Positions 35,091 to 43,836 of a stretch of DNA of 64,000 nucleotides are shown here, in pieces. Source of the stretch: Fictibacillus macauensis ZFHKF-1 (lineage in GTDB: Bacteria > Bacillota > Bacilli > Bacillales > Fictibacillaceae); the NCBI RefSeq assembly GCF_000269865.1, contig NZ_AKKV01000021.1, forward strand, positions 1 through 64,000. The letters run 5' to 3'. The notes beneath the pieces were generated by a model. The model had not been told where the DNA came from and searched no databases. It saw only the letters and a program-made list of their open reading frames with translations. Numbering within the stretch: the first letter of the stretch is position 1; each line of letters begins with the position of its first letter. A program made the position numbers and the translations under genes.

Positions 35091-36182
35091 TTCCGTGCTA
35101 GTTGTATGTTTCTTTAAAAAGATGCCTACAGTCATAATGACCGTTAACAATGCATACATGGAAAACCACCACAATGTCCAGTTTCGTGCGACAAACTCTG
35201 TAAATTGCATCATATTCCCATGAATATGGTTACTTAATGACCATACTAAAATACCAGCAGGTAGTATAAACGGGTGAAAGTTCTCATGTTGTGCCACGTG
35301 TTGTAAGCCAAAAAATGCAGTAAATAAACAAATGGTTACTTTTACAAAAATACCTACAATCCATACTACAGCAATTAAGATTTCAATACGTTCTAATATT
35401 TTAAAGAGATTAATTGTTCGCATAAGCTCATAGGTTGGATACGACATACGACTGACCATAAAGGCACCATCACAGCCTATCACGATAATGATTGTCATCG
35501 TAAGCACTAAACCCGAGATGACTATAGCCAGTAAATACCGTTTCATTATCTTTCCTTTGTGTGTAACAAAAGTAAACAAACTAGAAAAAATAATGATTTC
35601 AATAAACGGAAAACCTGTTGTCGTATATGCGCCTTGCATCATTTTTCGGACTGGCATTTCAAAAGCTGGTTTAAAGTAATGCCACTGAAAACGGTTTAGC
35701 GTGAGCAGAAGAGAACCGAAAAATAATAGAGCCATAATTGGGTTTAAAAACTCATTTACTCTCGATAAATTGTTTAATCCCGAAAATGTAGAGTATAGCG
35801 CTACACAAAGTAACATAATTTGAAAAATCCACACGTTTGTATTAGGCAATACATTAGAATTCATAAAGTTACTTAAGTTTCGCACCACATAGGCACAGAG
35901 GTGAAGTGCATAAAAGACCAAGATTAAGGAAATAGCGCGTCCCACCCACTTCCCAGCTACCTTCTCTACTATTATAAAAATGGACTGGTAATGATATTTA
36001 GACAATAAATAAATCCAAATCACATTTAGCACTAAACCAATTCCAATTGCAATTAACATAGATACCCAACCATCTTGCTTAGCATAAAAAGCTGTTAAAT
36101 CCGGAGCCATTAATAAAGAACTGCCGGTCATAAAGCTTACTAGCAACCAAAACAGTTGAGAAGAACTTAAAATGTGCTTCAT
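35088..36182 (-). CDS. Germinant receptor B subunit (GerAB family), operon 1
   Basis: A 364-residue APC-superfamily membrane protein with about ten helices, the presumed germinant-binding subunit of a GerA-type receptor in the spore inner membrane. The segment ISSSQLF, GWVSMLIA and LERIEILIAVVW fit the family. Start is ATG 36182 (TGGAG upstream), whose ATGA overlaps the stop of the small D-like gene. It is last in the order A-C-D-B. The amino acid, sugar or nucleoside sensed is unknown. Confidence 0.88.
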   Translation of the reverse strand: MKHILSSSQLFWLLVSFMTGSSLLMAPDLTAFYAKQDGWVSMLIAIGIGLVLNVIWIYLLSKYHYQSIFIIVEKVAGKWVGRAISLILVFYALHLCAYVVRNLSNFMNSNVLPNTNVWIFQIMLLCVALYSTFSGLNNLSRVNEFLNPIMALLFFGSLLLTLNRFQWHYFKPAFEMPVRKMMQGAYTTTGFPFIEIIIFSSLFTFVTHKGKIMKRYLLAIVISGLVLTMTIIIVIGCDGAFMVSRMSYPTYELMRTINLFKILERIEILIAVVWIVGIFVKVTICLFTAFFGLQHVAQHENFHPFILPAGILVWSLSNHIHGNMMQFTEFVARNWTLWWFSMYALLTVIMTVGIFLKKHTTSTE

Positions 36183-36358
36183 AGCTTTTCTCCAAACCAT
36201 TTACTATAAATAGGTTCAAATAGATTACCAATCCAGCGATTGAGATGGAGAAAATCATGCTCGGTTAAATAACTATACGTATATAAAATGGTGAATAACC
36301 AAAACCCGATAGTTACCAATACTAATGCTTTATTTTTTTTGATCGTTAACACTTTCAA
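36179..36358 (-). CDS. Small D-like membrane protein of germinant receptor operon 1
   Basis: A 59-residue protein, MKVLTIKKNKALVLVTIG then FWLFTILYTYSYL, one membrane helix followed by a polar amphipathic tail. Start TTG 36358 sits 6 bases after AGGAG inside the end of the C-subunit gene, and the stop overlaps the B-subunit ATG (ATGA). D genes encoding small, usually two-helix, membrane proteins modulate several Bacillus GerA-type receptors; this is shorter, so the D assignment is by position. Confidence 0.72.
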   Translation of the reverse strand: MKVLTIKKNKALVLVTIGFWLFTILYTYSYLTEHDFLHLNRWIGNLFEPIYSKWFGEKL

Positions 36359-37547
36359 TTCTCGCTCCTGTCGTTTCTAACTTCATATCAACATGAACTT
36401 TTATGTTAAACTGCGACAACGACTTGTCTTGTTGCCTTTTTTGGCGCCAAAGTACTGGATTTGTTTCATATAACATTTGACCTAAACCGAGGATATCAAC
36501 TTTGTCTTTTTTCGCACGGTGAATCATCGTATTAATATTTTTTTTCATTTCGTCGGAAACAAGCTTTTCAATTTTTGTAAGTGTTTTAGGATTGCCTGTA
36601 ACCATGTTACACGTCACTTCTTGTAAGTACCCTTTTCCACTAATAGAAATAGTAAAAGTCACATCCTTGCCGTGAATGTTTGGTTTAAGCTTAGAGTGTA
36701 TAGATTTAGCCACATACGCTAAATGTCCCTTTTTTCTATTGGGACAAGAATTTGTCATTAATGTAACTGCTCGTGCTCGCCCTTTAGCAAGCGTCCATGC
36801 TTCAGATTCTTTATACGTCATCCAGCGCTTAAAATGATCTTTATTAAATACAGCAAGACCCGTCATAATAAAATTTTTATTATTTGCTCGTATATCACTT
36901 AAGTTGGACATATTGCCATCATCCTTACTCGGTTTATAAATACGCACTCCAGGAATAACGGGATCCGTATGCTCACCATATAACTGACGGACAATGTCTT
37001 TTTCCATCACCACATTTGAGAACCCTGTTGTCATCGCAGAAGATATTAAACGGTTTTGTAACGATTCACTAGGAATTTTAAAAATGGCCGTATACATCGA
37101 TAAAACTTCCTTTGCTGTTGTTCGGGTGGCAATAAATACTGGAACGGTTTCACGAAACTCATAATTGCGTTCCATAAAGTCAAACATTGGCTTAAGTCCT
37201 ACTTTTTTGGCATATTCTTCTCCTACAATAACGCTATTTATGTGCGAGTACACTAAGTAACGTGGAGCAATGCGACCAGCAATTTGTAAAGCATCATAAA
37301 CAGTTCTTCCGGACACAGTGTACGTATAAACAGAGCCTCCTACGCCTCCAGAAGGTGCCCCACCTTGATTTCCAGCTGTTCCTCCTGCATGAACGACTTG
37401 AATATGAACATCCGTTTTCCCATTTTTCCCAGCATCCACTCCTACAGATGAAACGAGTAGCACATCATTTAATTCTCGTCGACCTGAACACCCAACTAAG
37501 AGCGTGCACAAAAGTAAACACGTAATTGCCTTCGAAAGTCTTTTCAT
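36330..37547 (-). CDS. Germinant receptor C subunit (GerAC lipoprotein), operon 1
   Basis: A 405-residue lipoprotein: signal ending LLVGC (Cys20), then the GerAC fold opening with GRRELNDVLLVSSVGVDAG and later EKDIVRQLYG, FIMTGLAVF and the C-terminal DILGLGQ region. It lies on the outer face of the spore inner membrane. ATG 37547 follows AAAGAGG and overlaps the A-subunit stop region. Confidence 0.9.
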   Translation of the reverse strand: MKRLSKAITCLLLCTLLVGCSGRRELNDVLLVSSVGVDAGKNGKTDVHIQVVHAGGTAGNQGGAPSGGVGGSVYTYTVSGRTVYDALQIAGRIAPRYLVYSHINSVIVGEEYAKKVGLKPMFDFMERNYEFRETVPVFIATRTTAKEVLSMYTAIFKIPSESLQNRLISSAMTTGFSNVVMEKDIVRQLYGEHTDPVIPGVRIYKPSKDDGNMSNLSDIRANNKNFIMTGLAVFNKDHFKRWMTYKESEAWTLAKGRARAVTLMTNSCPNRKKGHLAYVAKSIHSKLKPNIHGKDVTFTISISGKGYLQEVTCNMVTGNPKTLTKIEKLVSDEMKKNINTMIHRAKKDKVDILGLGQMLYETNPVLWRQKRQQDKSLSQFNIKVHVDMKLETTGARIESVNDQKK

Positions 37548-37549
37548 GA

Positions 37550-39040
37550 TTACCTCTTTATTTTCTTGTACAGTTTTGTGTTTTTCCACCAAAATGGTAA
37601 ACGCAGCATTGTATCATTCGCATCACCTGTTAAAGGTTTAGGTGAAGTAAAGTATGGTTTACCCATAGATTTTAGAGAACATAGGTGCGTCAGTAACAAA
37701 ATATAAAACATAATCATGCCAAAGATTCCTGTCGTCGTTGCAATGACCATGAGTACAAACCGTAAAATCCTTGCTGCACCGCTAAATGCATAAAAAGGTG
37801 ATACAAAGCTAGATATAGCCGTTAGAGAAACGACAATTACGATGGCTGGAGATACGAGACCAGCTGCCACCGCTGATTCACCAATAACAATAGCTCCTAC
37901 AATGGAAACTGCTGAACCGATTGGTCGAGGCATGCGAATACCAGCTTCACGGAGAATTTCAAAAATCACCTCCATGATGAGTGTTTCAATAAAAGCAGGA
38001 AACGGGACTCCTTCTCGCTGAGCGGCAAGACTGACTAAAAGTTGTGTAGGAACAAGTTCTTGATGGAATGTCGTAACAGCTATGTAGAGTGCTGGTAGAG
38101 AAAAGGAAATTAGAAACGCTAACACACGTACTATTCGAATCGCACTTGATAAGTCATATTGATTGTAGATATCCTCTGCTGCCTGAAAAAAAGAAACAAA
38201 TGTAATAGGTGTTAATAATACGAATGGACTTCCCTCAACTAAAATCGCAATTTTTCCTTCTGTTAATGAAGAAGCTACAACGTCTGGTCGTTCCGATGAA
38301 TGAAACGTAGGGAATGGAGAATATCTGTTTTCATTCAGCATTTCCTCAATCATTCCACCTTCAAATACGGAATCAGTCGTCATCGTTGAAAGTCGATTCA
38401 TAAGATCATTCAACACCTCTTGATCCGCTAGGTTATGCATATACGCAATTAAGACCGATGTATTTGTTAAGCTACCTATCTGCACCATATGGAAGCGTAG
38501 TGCCGGATTAGAAATCCGGCGACGCAGTAAAGTTGTATTAATTTGTAACGATTCTACAAAGCCCTCTCTTGGGCCACGCACTGTTGTCTGTGATTCCGGT
38601 TCATCAATGGCACGCAGTGGAAAGTGCTCTAACGGCACAGCGTAGCCTATTGTAAGGCTATTAACAAAAATAGCAACTTGTCCTTTTAAAATTCCATTAA
38701 TAAGTGGTCCGAACGTTTTGAACTCATGAACGAGCGAGCTGACTTCAATTTGTTCCATAAATTCTGGTGCCTCAATTTCTGGAGACGTTTGTTGCCAGCG
38801 GTGAACTGGTTCAAGAATAGATAAATCAATTTGTGATTTATTAACAAGACCTTCAATAAAACAGACGATAAATGGTACGGGACGATCGCGAAAATAAAGA
38901 ATCTTAACGTCCATACTGTCACCTAAAATTTCTTTTAAGTAAAAAAAGTTTTCATTACTATCCGGAGAAACTTCTATATTTTGATAAGATGCCTTTTCTG
39001 TTCCAACACGCGCTTTTGATGGCCCTCGATTTTTTTTCAT
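37550..39040 (-). CDS. Germinant receptor A subunit (GerAA), operon 1
   Basis: A 496-residue GerA-family protein: large soluble N-domain (to about 290) then four to five membrane helices. Family blocks: ILYFRDRPVPFIVCF, RGPREGFVESLQINTTLLRRRI, LTEGKIAILVEGSPFVLLTP, REGVPFPAFIETLIMEVIFEILREAGIRMP and GSAVSIVGAIVIGESAV. ATG 39040 follows GAGGTGA. First gene of operon A-C-D-B. Confidence 0.93.
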   Translation of the reverse strand: MKKNRGPSKARVGTEKASYQNIEVSPDSNENFFYLKEILGDSMDVKILYFRDRPVPFIVCFIEGLVNKSQIDLSILEPVHRWQQTSPEIEAPEFMEQIEVSSLVHEFKTFGPLINGILKGQVAIFVNSLTIGYAVPLEHFPLRAIDEPESQTTVRGPREGFVESLQINTTLLRRRISNPALRFHMVQIGSLTNTSVLIAYMHNLADQEVLNDLMNRLSTMTTDSVFEGGMIEEMLNENRYSPFPTFHSSERPDVVASSLTEGKIAILVEGSPFVLLTPITFVSFFQAAEDIYNQYDLSSAIRIVRVLAFLISFSLPALYIAVTTFHQELVPTQLLVSLAAQREGVPFPAFIETLIMEVIFEILREAGIRMPRPIGSAVSIVGAIVIGESAVAAGLVSPAIVIVVSLTAISSFVSPFYAFSGAARILRFVLMVIATTTGIFGMIMFYILLLTHLCSLKSMGKPYFTSPKPLTGDANDTMLRLPFWWKNTKLYKKIKR

Positions 39041-39096
39041 CTGCTTCACCTCATTTCTTCTGCTCATTTTCTGCAATTTAGCTAATTTTATGCACA

Positions 39097-39127
39097 AGAA
39101 AAAGCTCGCTTAAAGAGCGAGCTTTTC
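39097..39127 (-). terminator. Terminator of the YkvI-type gene
   Basis: AAAAGCTCGCT / AGCGAGCTTTT, 4-base loop, TTTTTC tail on the minus strand; also just ahead of ger operon 1. Confidence 0.82.
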
Positions 39128-39184
39128 TATCAAGTCATTAATCATCTAAAACAATACCTCTTTCAATTCATTAATTTACCAATT

Positions 39185-40219
39185 TCATGACGTAACCGTT
39201 TTTCTTCGGGCTAAAATGACCATAAATAAAAGGCCAATCGATCCAAACAGAGGATAGATATAATGAAGCAACGACGAATATCCAACTAAACTTATTAAGT
39301 AAGCACCTAGTAGAATGATGAGCATCACGATTAGCGAGGGTAATGCCAAGACCTTCTTAATCGTAGCAGTTAAACCGAAAAGATTACCAATTAATGTAGA
39401 GAAAATCTCTCCGTAAACGACAGCTAAAAAAAGCAAATGTAGCGGCGTACCTAGTTTCTCGACGATAAAAGCAACGGGTATATTAAAAGTTTGTGCTTGT
39501 GGATGAACGTACAGTGCATACTGACTATTAAACAAAATAAAGGCAAGGCCCATTCCACCGATTATACCGCCCCACGTAATACTTCGACGATCACTAGCTT
39601 CCCATCCGAGTGGAACAAGAACTGCTTGAGCAAGCGTTAAGTTAAATGCCACATACGTAAAAGGACTCCATAACCATGAAATGTTACGTATAAAATCTTC
39701 TTTTACAAAAAGTGATGGTTGTACAACAGAAAAAAAGGAAGTACATGCGATCACCATTGAGAATAAAATCATAATTGGAACAATAAATACATTCGCTGTT
39801 ACAAGCCCGCTCATTCCTTTTCGCATCACGAGTAAGCAGCACACAATGGTCGCTATAACACCCACATGAAACGGAAGATGAAGTTGCTCTTCAAAGAGAG
39901 CACCTGCTCCTGACAACATTACCGAGGTTACACCAAATAGCATGATAAATAACACCATATTAATAGCTATGGAAAGCTTTTCTCCAAATAATACAGTAGT
40001 TAATTCCTCGTATGTTTTTGCCTCCGTATGTCTCGCTAGATGCATGATCTTTGTTCCTAAAGCAATAAACAACCAACCAGCAATGCCAATGCCGACAAAC
40101 CCCGCTGTTCCGTATTTTGTAAAAAACTCTATGATCTCACGACCTGTAGCAAAGCCTGCTCCTACAATCGTACCAATATAGACTGCAGCAATTTGAAAGG
40201 CTTGTTTCCACATTTGCAC
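39185..40219 (-). CDS. YkvI-family membrane transporter
   Basis: A 344-residue APC-superfamily protein with about ten helices. The first helix has the glycine-rich IGTIVGAGFATGREIIEFFTKYG, characteristic of YkvI-like proteins. Substrate unknown. GTG 40219 is used as start, 8 bases after GAGGAGG; ATG two codons later is 14 bases away. A terminator parts it from ger operon 1 downstream. Confidence 0.8.
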   Translation of the reverse strand: MQMWKQAFQIAAVYIGTIVGAGFATGREIIEFFTKYGTAGFVGIGIAGWLFIALGTKIMHLARHTEAKTYEELTTVLFGEKLSIAINMVLFIMLFGVTSVMLSGAGALFEEQLHLPFHVGVIATIVCCLLVMRKGMSGLVTANVFIVPIMILFSMVIACTSFFSVVQPSLFVKEDFIRNISWLWSPFTYVAFNLTLAQAVLVPLGWEASDRRSITWGGIIGGMGLAFILFNSQYALYVHPQAQTFNIPVAFIVEKLGTPLHLLFLAVVYGEIFSTLIGNLFGLTATIKKVLALPSLIVMLIILLGAYLISLVGYSSLLHYIYPLFGSIGLLFMVILARRKTVTS

Positions 40220-40319
40220 CGTATCTGCCTCCTCTTCTACTAAAATGTATGCTTGTACCTACACTTTAGAAGGAAAAGCAGGCTGCGTTTTGCTTCAATC
40301 TTACTAAGTTAGCATGCAA

Positions 40320-40362
40320 AAAAAAGGTAGTATGGAGAGGTTCTCTCCACACCACCTTTTTA
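40320..40362. terminator. Terminator of the 91-aa protein gene
   Basis: AAAAAGGT-x-GT-x-TGGAGAGG pairs with CTCCACACCACCTTTTT; T tails both ways. Confidence 0.85.
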
Positions 40363-40638
40363 TTACGCTTTCTTTTTCCGTTTTGGTAATTTATCCAACA
40401 ACCAACCTTTGCCAATTTCACAAAACCGAATCGGCATTTCTAAAGAGAGTAAAATACAATCTTTTCCTACTATATTTAAAATCCCAGTTTCCTCGTTGAG
40501 AGCATTTACCTCGGCTCCCTCCGTCCCGGCCACCGGAACGACCATTTTTTCGTTATTGATTCCTTTAATTTTAAAAACCTTGCCATCATAAGACACCTTG
40601 TGACAATGTGGAGGAAGACCAAGTGTAATTTTGTTCAT
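40363..40638 (-). CDS. Conserved hypothetical protein, 91 aa
   Basis: A 91-residue soluble protein, mostly short beta-like segments, with two Cys (PPHCHKVSY, KDCILL) and a basic tail KRKKKA. I do not recognise it. AAGGAGG stands 9 bases before the ATG and it has its own terminator, so it is a real single gene. Confidence 0.72.
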   Translation of the reverse strand: MNKITLGLPPHCHKVSYDGKVFKIKGINNEKMVVPVAGTEGAEVNALNEETGILNIVGKDCILLSLEMPIRFCEIGKGWLLDKLPKRKKKA

Positions 40639-40868
40639 ATTATAAGACCTCCTTTAAGATTTTCTCTATTGTAACAGAAATCCACACTAATTGTTCTGAA
40701 TTTTGTATTTTTTCAAAAATATTTTTTATTGTACAAAAATTTCTCATCATTCATACCCAATCAATCATCTATTTTTAACATGATGGTTGATTGTACAAGC
40801 ACAGACGAAGAGCATGCATAACTTATAGTAGAGCTCTTTTTTTGTGAAGAGTTCGTAGGGGGTTTTTT

Positions 40869-41273
40869 ATGAATCGATTTGAACTTTTATTGAAAGGCGG
40901 AATTGCAGGAATCGGCGCATACATGGGCAACGTATTTGGACCTATGTCACCAATGCTTACCGCCCTTGTCTTCTTAGCTGTGATTGACTATGTTTCGGGC
41001 GTCTGTGCTGCAATCTATCAAGGGAAGCTATCTAGCTCAGCAGGTTTTAAAGGGATTATTAAAAAAGTGATTATTTTTTGTATTGTTGCTGCCGCTCACT
41101 CACTTGATTTATTATTTGGTGGTGAAGCTATTCGCAGTGCCGCCATCTTCTTCTATATTTCTAATGAGCTTATTTCCATTATTGAAAATGCTGGAAAAAT
41201 GAACATTCCACTTCCACGTGCTTTTACAAAAGCGATTGCGGTCTTAAAAGATCGTGAAAAAAATGAAAACTAA
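40869..41273 (+). CDS. Phage-type holin family protein (orphan)
   Basis: A 134-residue membrane protein of the TcdE/phi-holin (holin 4) family: MLTALVFLAVIDYVSGVCAAI, KGIIKKVIIFCIVAAAHSLDLL and AAIFFYISNELISIIENA form three helices. No endolysin or other phage gene is nearby, so it is a domesticated or stand-alone holin, perhaps exporting a wall hydrolase. GTAGGGGG precedes the ATG. Confidence 0.85.
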   Translation: MNRFELLLKGGIAGIGAYMGNVFGPMSPMLTALVFLAVIDYVSGVCAAIYQGKLSSSAGFKGIIKKVIIFCIVAAAHSLDLLFGGEAIRSAAIFFYISNELISIIENAGKMNIPLPRAFTKAIAVLKDREKNEN

Positions 41274-41274
41274 A

Positions 41275-41309
41275 AAAAGCTCATCACTGCTTCTTAGTGA
41301 TGAGCTTTC
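41275..41309. terminator. Bidirectional terminator
   Basis: AAAGCTCATCACT / AGTGATGAGCTTT with a 6-7-base loop, between holin and FlgM-like genes. Confidence 0.9.
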
Positions 41310-41315
41310 TACGTA

Positions 41316-41567
41316 TTACATATTATAATGACGTGCAATTTTCTTTGCTACATCATTAGGATTAGGCTTATATTCCTGAGCTTCAATGAGCTTTTTTAAT
41401 GCTTCGATCTTTGCTTCTCTCTCTTTTGTACCTTGGCTGTATAATTGTTGTGCTGCAGTTGAAATTTCTATGGAATCTTGGCGCACGGTCGAAGCTTGTT
41501 GCGATCCATCATTGCGCTGTTTTCCTTCTCTCACTTCGAATCCTTTTTGAATGTGATTGATTTTCAT
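41316..41567 (-). CDS. FlgM-like anti-sigma factor
   Basis: An 83-residue protein beginning MKINHI and containing DSIEISTAAQQLYSQ and a C-terminal helix pair IEALKKLIEAQEYKPNPNDVAKKIARHY, the FlgM pattern that binds the flagellar sigma factor SigD. In B. subtilis flgM is in the comF-flgM-flgN locus; here no flagellar gene is near, so it is either a relocated flgM or a second paralogue. AAGGGG precedes the ATG. It follows a 79-residue gene by 15 bases. Confidence 0.62.
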   Translation of the reverse strand: MKINHIQKGFEVREGKQRNDGSQQASTVRQDSIEISTAAQQLYSQGTKEREAKIEALKKLIEAQEYKPNPNDVAKKIARHYNM

Positions 41568-41582
41568 ACTAAGCCCCTTAAT

Positions 41583-41822
41583 TTACAGTGTGACATCTCC
41601 AACGCACACCCAGTCATCTTCAATTTCAGACGGTTCTAGGTAACGCATAAAAAGTCGCTGACAGCTTTTATCATATTTACCTTCGAATTCTTTTTCATTT
41701 CGTTTCGATTCACAAAAAAAGTGAATGGAATCTTCCGTGAAAAGATAAGGTGTGAAATTCTTAAAATCCTCCAAATTTCTTTCTACCCATTCTAGAATAT
41801 CTTCTTGTTTCACTGTTTTCAT
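41583..41822 (-). CDS. Conserved hypothetical protein, 79 aa
   Basis: A 79-residue acidic soluble protein (EDILEWVERNLEDFKNF, FTEDSIHFF, EIEDDWVCVGDV). I do not recognise it. ATG 41822 follows AAGGGAAGAG; the longer frame to 41906 has no site. Probably co-transcribed with the FlgM-like gene, so the pair may work together. Confidence 0.65.
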   Translation of the reverse strand: MKTVKQEDILEWVERNLEDFKNFTPYLFTEDSIHFFCESKRNEKEFEGKYDKSCQRLFMRYLEPSEIEDDWVCVGDVTL

Positions 41823-42094
41823 AATCTCTTCCCTTGCCCCATTTATTATGATGGTTGTTTGAATGTATGTATGAATACCCAATGAAATTCCTTCATAAAC
41901 ACACAAAGATATTTCTAACAGGTTTCGAACCTACATTACATTAAATGGGGGTAAAATTCAATTCCTTTGTCGATTTTATTTTTTCATTACGATTATTGGC
42001 GCTTTTACTTTTTGGGAAAAAGCCTTTCTCTCTCGTTAGAATGGGTCTATAATAGTACTCATGTCTAAAGATTATAGTCAGAAGGTGTTATACA

Positions 42095-43402
42095 ATGAAG
42101 GTTGTCTTTTCTTCTTTTCAATGGCTCGTTTTTATTCTAGCAGGCAGTATTGTCGCCCCGATTTCAATTGGAGCCGCTTTTCATTTATCACCATTAGCTA
42201 CAGCTGAGTTATTGCAGCGTACTTTTTTTATTATTGGCATTTCTGGCCTTTTACAAGTAATGTTCGGTCATCGTCTCCCCATTACAGAAGGACCTGCAGG
42301 ATTATGGTGGGGCGTTTTCATTGTTTATTCTGGATTAATAACCGCTGGGTCTCTTAGTGGTTTTGACGTACTACATCAATTAGAAATGGGCATGCTTCTT
42401 TGCGGTCTTCTTTTTATTTTTCTCGGATTAATGCGCTGGATTGGGCATATTAAAAAATTATTTACGCCACTTGTTACAGGAACATACTTAATGCTACTTG
42501 TCGCCCAATTAAGCGGCTCATTCATTAAAGGGATGCTTGGCATTGGCTACTTCTCATCTCATGTTAACGGGAAAATCGCTCTTATTTCTATTGGGATTTT
42601 ATTGCTTTCCGTTACGTTAAGTTTTTCGAATAACCGCCATTTAAAAAGCTATTCTATTCTTATTAGCCTTGGTGTGGGTTGGCTTGTTTTTTCACTGTTT
42701 CATTTAACAAAACCATTAACGGCAAGCACGCAATGGATGACTTTACCTACGTTTTTTTCCTGGGGAATGCCCCATTTCAGTGGTGGCGTTGTCATAACTT
42801 CTATTATGATCGGGTTCTTATTATTAGCAAATATGGTCGCTAGCGTTAATGTAGTTGACACACTTTATAAAAAAGCCAATCAACCGCACAAAAACGTGAA
42901 CTACAATGTAACAACAACCGTGATGGGCATTACTACTGTTTTCGCTGGCATCTTCTCCGCCATTGCGTGTGTTCCCATCTCCGGAACAGCTGGATTTATA
43001 CTCACAACAAAAATGTACCAGCGCTTGCCTTATATTTTAGGCTGTGCTCTACTCGTATTCATTAGTTTTTTTCCACCATTAACTTTTTTCTTTGCAAGTA
43101 TTCCCGCTCCAGTAGGCTACGCAACGATTTTCATTCCGTTCTCTGGCATGATCGGGTTAGCACTAAAAGAATATCGGTCGGTACCCTTTAATGACAACAC
43201 ACTGTTTATAATCGCTACATCGCTCATGATCGGCCTTGGTTGTTCCTTTATTCCTACAAACGCATTAGTAGCCTTACCAAGTATTTTTAAAACTGTCTTA
43301 AATAACGGCCTCATCGTTGGCATGTTAATGTGTATTCTATTAGAACAAGGTATGAAATTAAAACAGACCAAAACGAAAACAAGCGACTCTCCTTCTCCGT
43401 AA
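42095..43402 (+). CDS. NCS2-family purine/pyrimidine permease (YwdJ type)
   Basis: A 435-residue transporter of the nucleobase-cation symporter-2 family with about 12-14 helices. Visible marks are GPAGLWWG near residue 68, VVDTLYKKANQ, and GTAGFILTTKMYQRLPYILG in the region that carries the NCS2 signature. It resembles B. subtilis YwdJ. Substrate, probably xanthine or uracil, is not fixed. AAGGTG precedes the ATG; TATAAT at 42048-42053. Confidence 0.82.
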   Translation: MKVVFSSFQWLVFILAGSIVAPISIGAAFHLSPLATAELLQRTFFIIGISGLLQVMFGHRLPITEGPAGLWWGVFIVYSGLITAGSLSGFDVLHQLEMGMLLCGLLFIFLGLMRWIGHIKKLFTPLVTGTYLMLLVAQLSGSFIKGMLGIGYFSSHVNGKIALISIGILLLSVTLSFSNNRHLKSYSILISLGVGWLVFSLFHLTKPLTASTQWMTLPTFFSWGMPHFSGGVVITSIMIGFLLLANMVASVNVVDTLYKKANQPHKNVNYNVTTTVMGITTVFAGIFSAIACVPISGTAGFILTTKMYQRLPYILGCALLVFISFFPPLTFFFASIPAPVGYATIFIPFSGMIGLALKEYRSVPFNDNTLFIIATSLMIGLGCSFIPTNALVALPSIFKTVLNNGLIVGMLMCILLEQGMKLKQTKTKTSDSPSP

Positions 43403-43423
43403 AAGGGGGTCGCTTCTTTTTTA
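43379..43423 (+). terminator. Terminator of the permease gene
   Basis: AGCGAC and GTCGCT arms enclose the stop codon and are followed by T6. Confidence 0.72.
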
Positions 43424-43684
43424 CACTTTTTCGCATTTGTTTTTACAAATAAAGTGAAGCACGTCATCTTCTTCATCAAACAAGCGTGAACCTACAAGTA
43501 CACCTTCTTCATCATAAAACGTTGTTTGGAAAAAACCACGCCCTCCTTGAGGTACATAGCGTATTCTCCCAATTTCTCGCTGAACATCAGGTAACCCTGA
43601 TTGAAATGTAAATTCAAATTCGCGCTCAGGATTTTTTACTAATCCTTCGATGGCAACTTTTAATTGCATGGTCTCTACGTCCAT
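43421..43684 (-). CDS. Conserved hypothetical protein, 87 aa
   Basis: An 87-residue acidic soluble protein (REIGRIRYVPQGGRGFFQTTFYDEEG) with two Cys near the end. I do not recognise it. ATG 43684 is 8 bases after GGAGG. The convergent permease terminator overlaps its end. Confidence 0.65.
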   Translation of the reverse strand: MDVETMQLKVAIEGLVKNPEREFEFTFQSGLPDVQREIGRIRYVPQGGRGFFQTTFYDEEGVLVGSRLFDEEDDVLHFICKNKCEKV

Positions 43685-43765
43685 CTTCCTAACCTCCAGT
43701 TGTTTCTTATAGAATTCCCATTTTATCTGAAGCTAAACCTTCCCTTCTTTCATAAAAAATTCAAG

Positions 43766-43791
43766 GTTTAGAATCTCTTCTTTTAGAGAAT
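43766..43791 (+). promoter_or_regulatory. Sigma-B-like promoter of ohr
   Basis: GTTTAG, 14-base spacer, GAGAAT, close to the sigma-B consensus; 45 bases before the ohr start. No OhrR operator is evident. Confidence 0.5.
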
Positions 43792-43836
43792 GTTTATGGA
43801 GAAACAACTAATTACACTTGAAGGAGCGAATGACTC

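Noticed and set aside
41300-41310. Possible prophage remnant suggested by the holin gene.
   Set aside because: No endolysin, integrase, structural or att-like sequence nearby; flanks are ordinary Bacillus genes.
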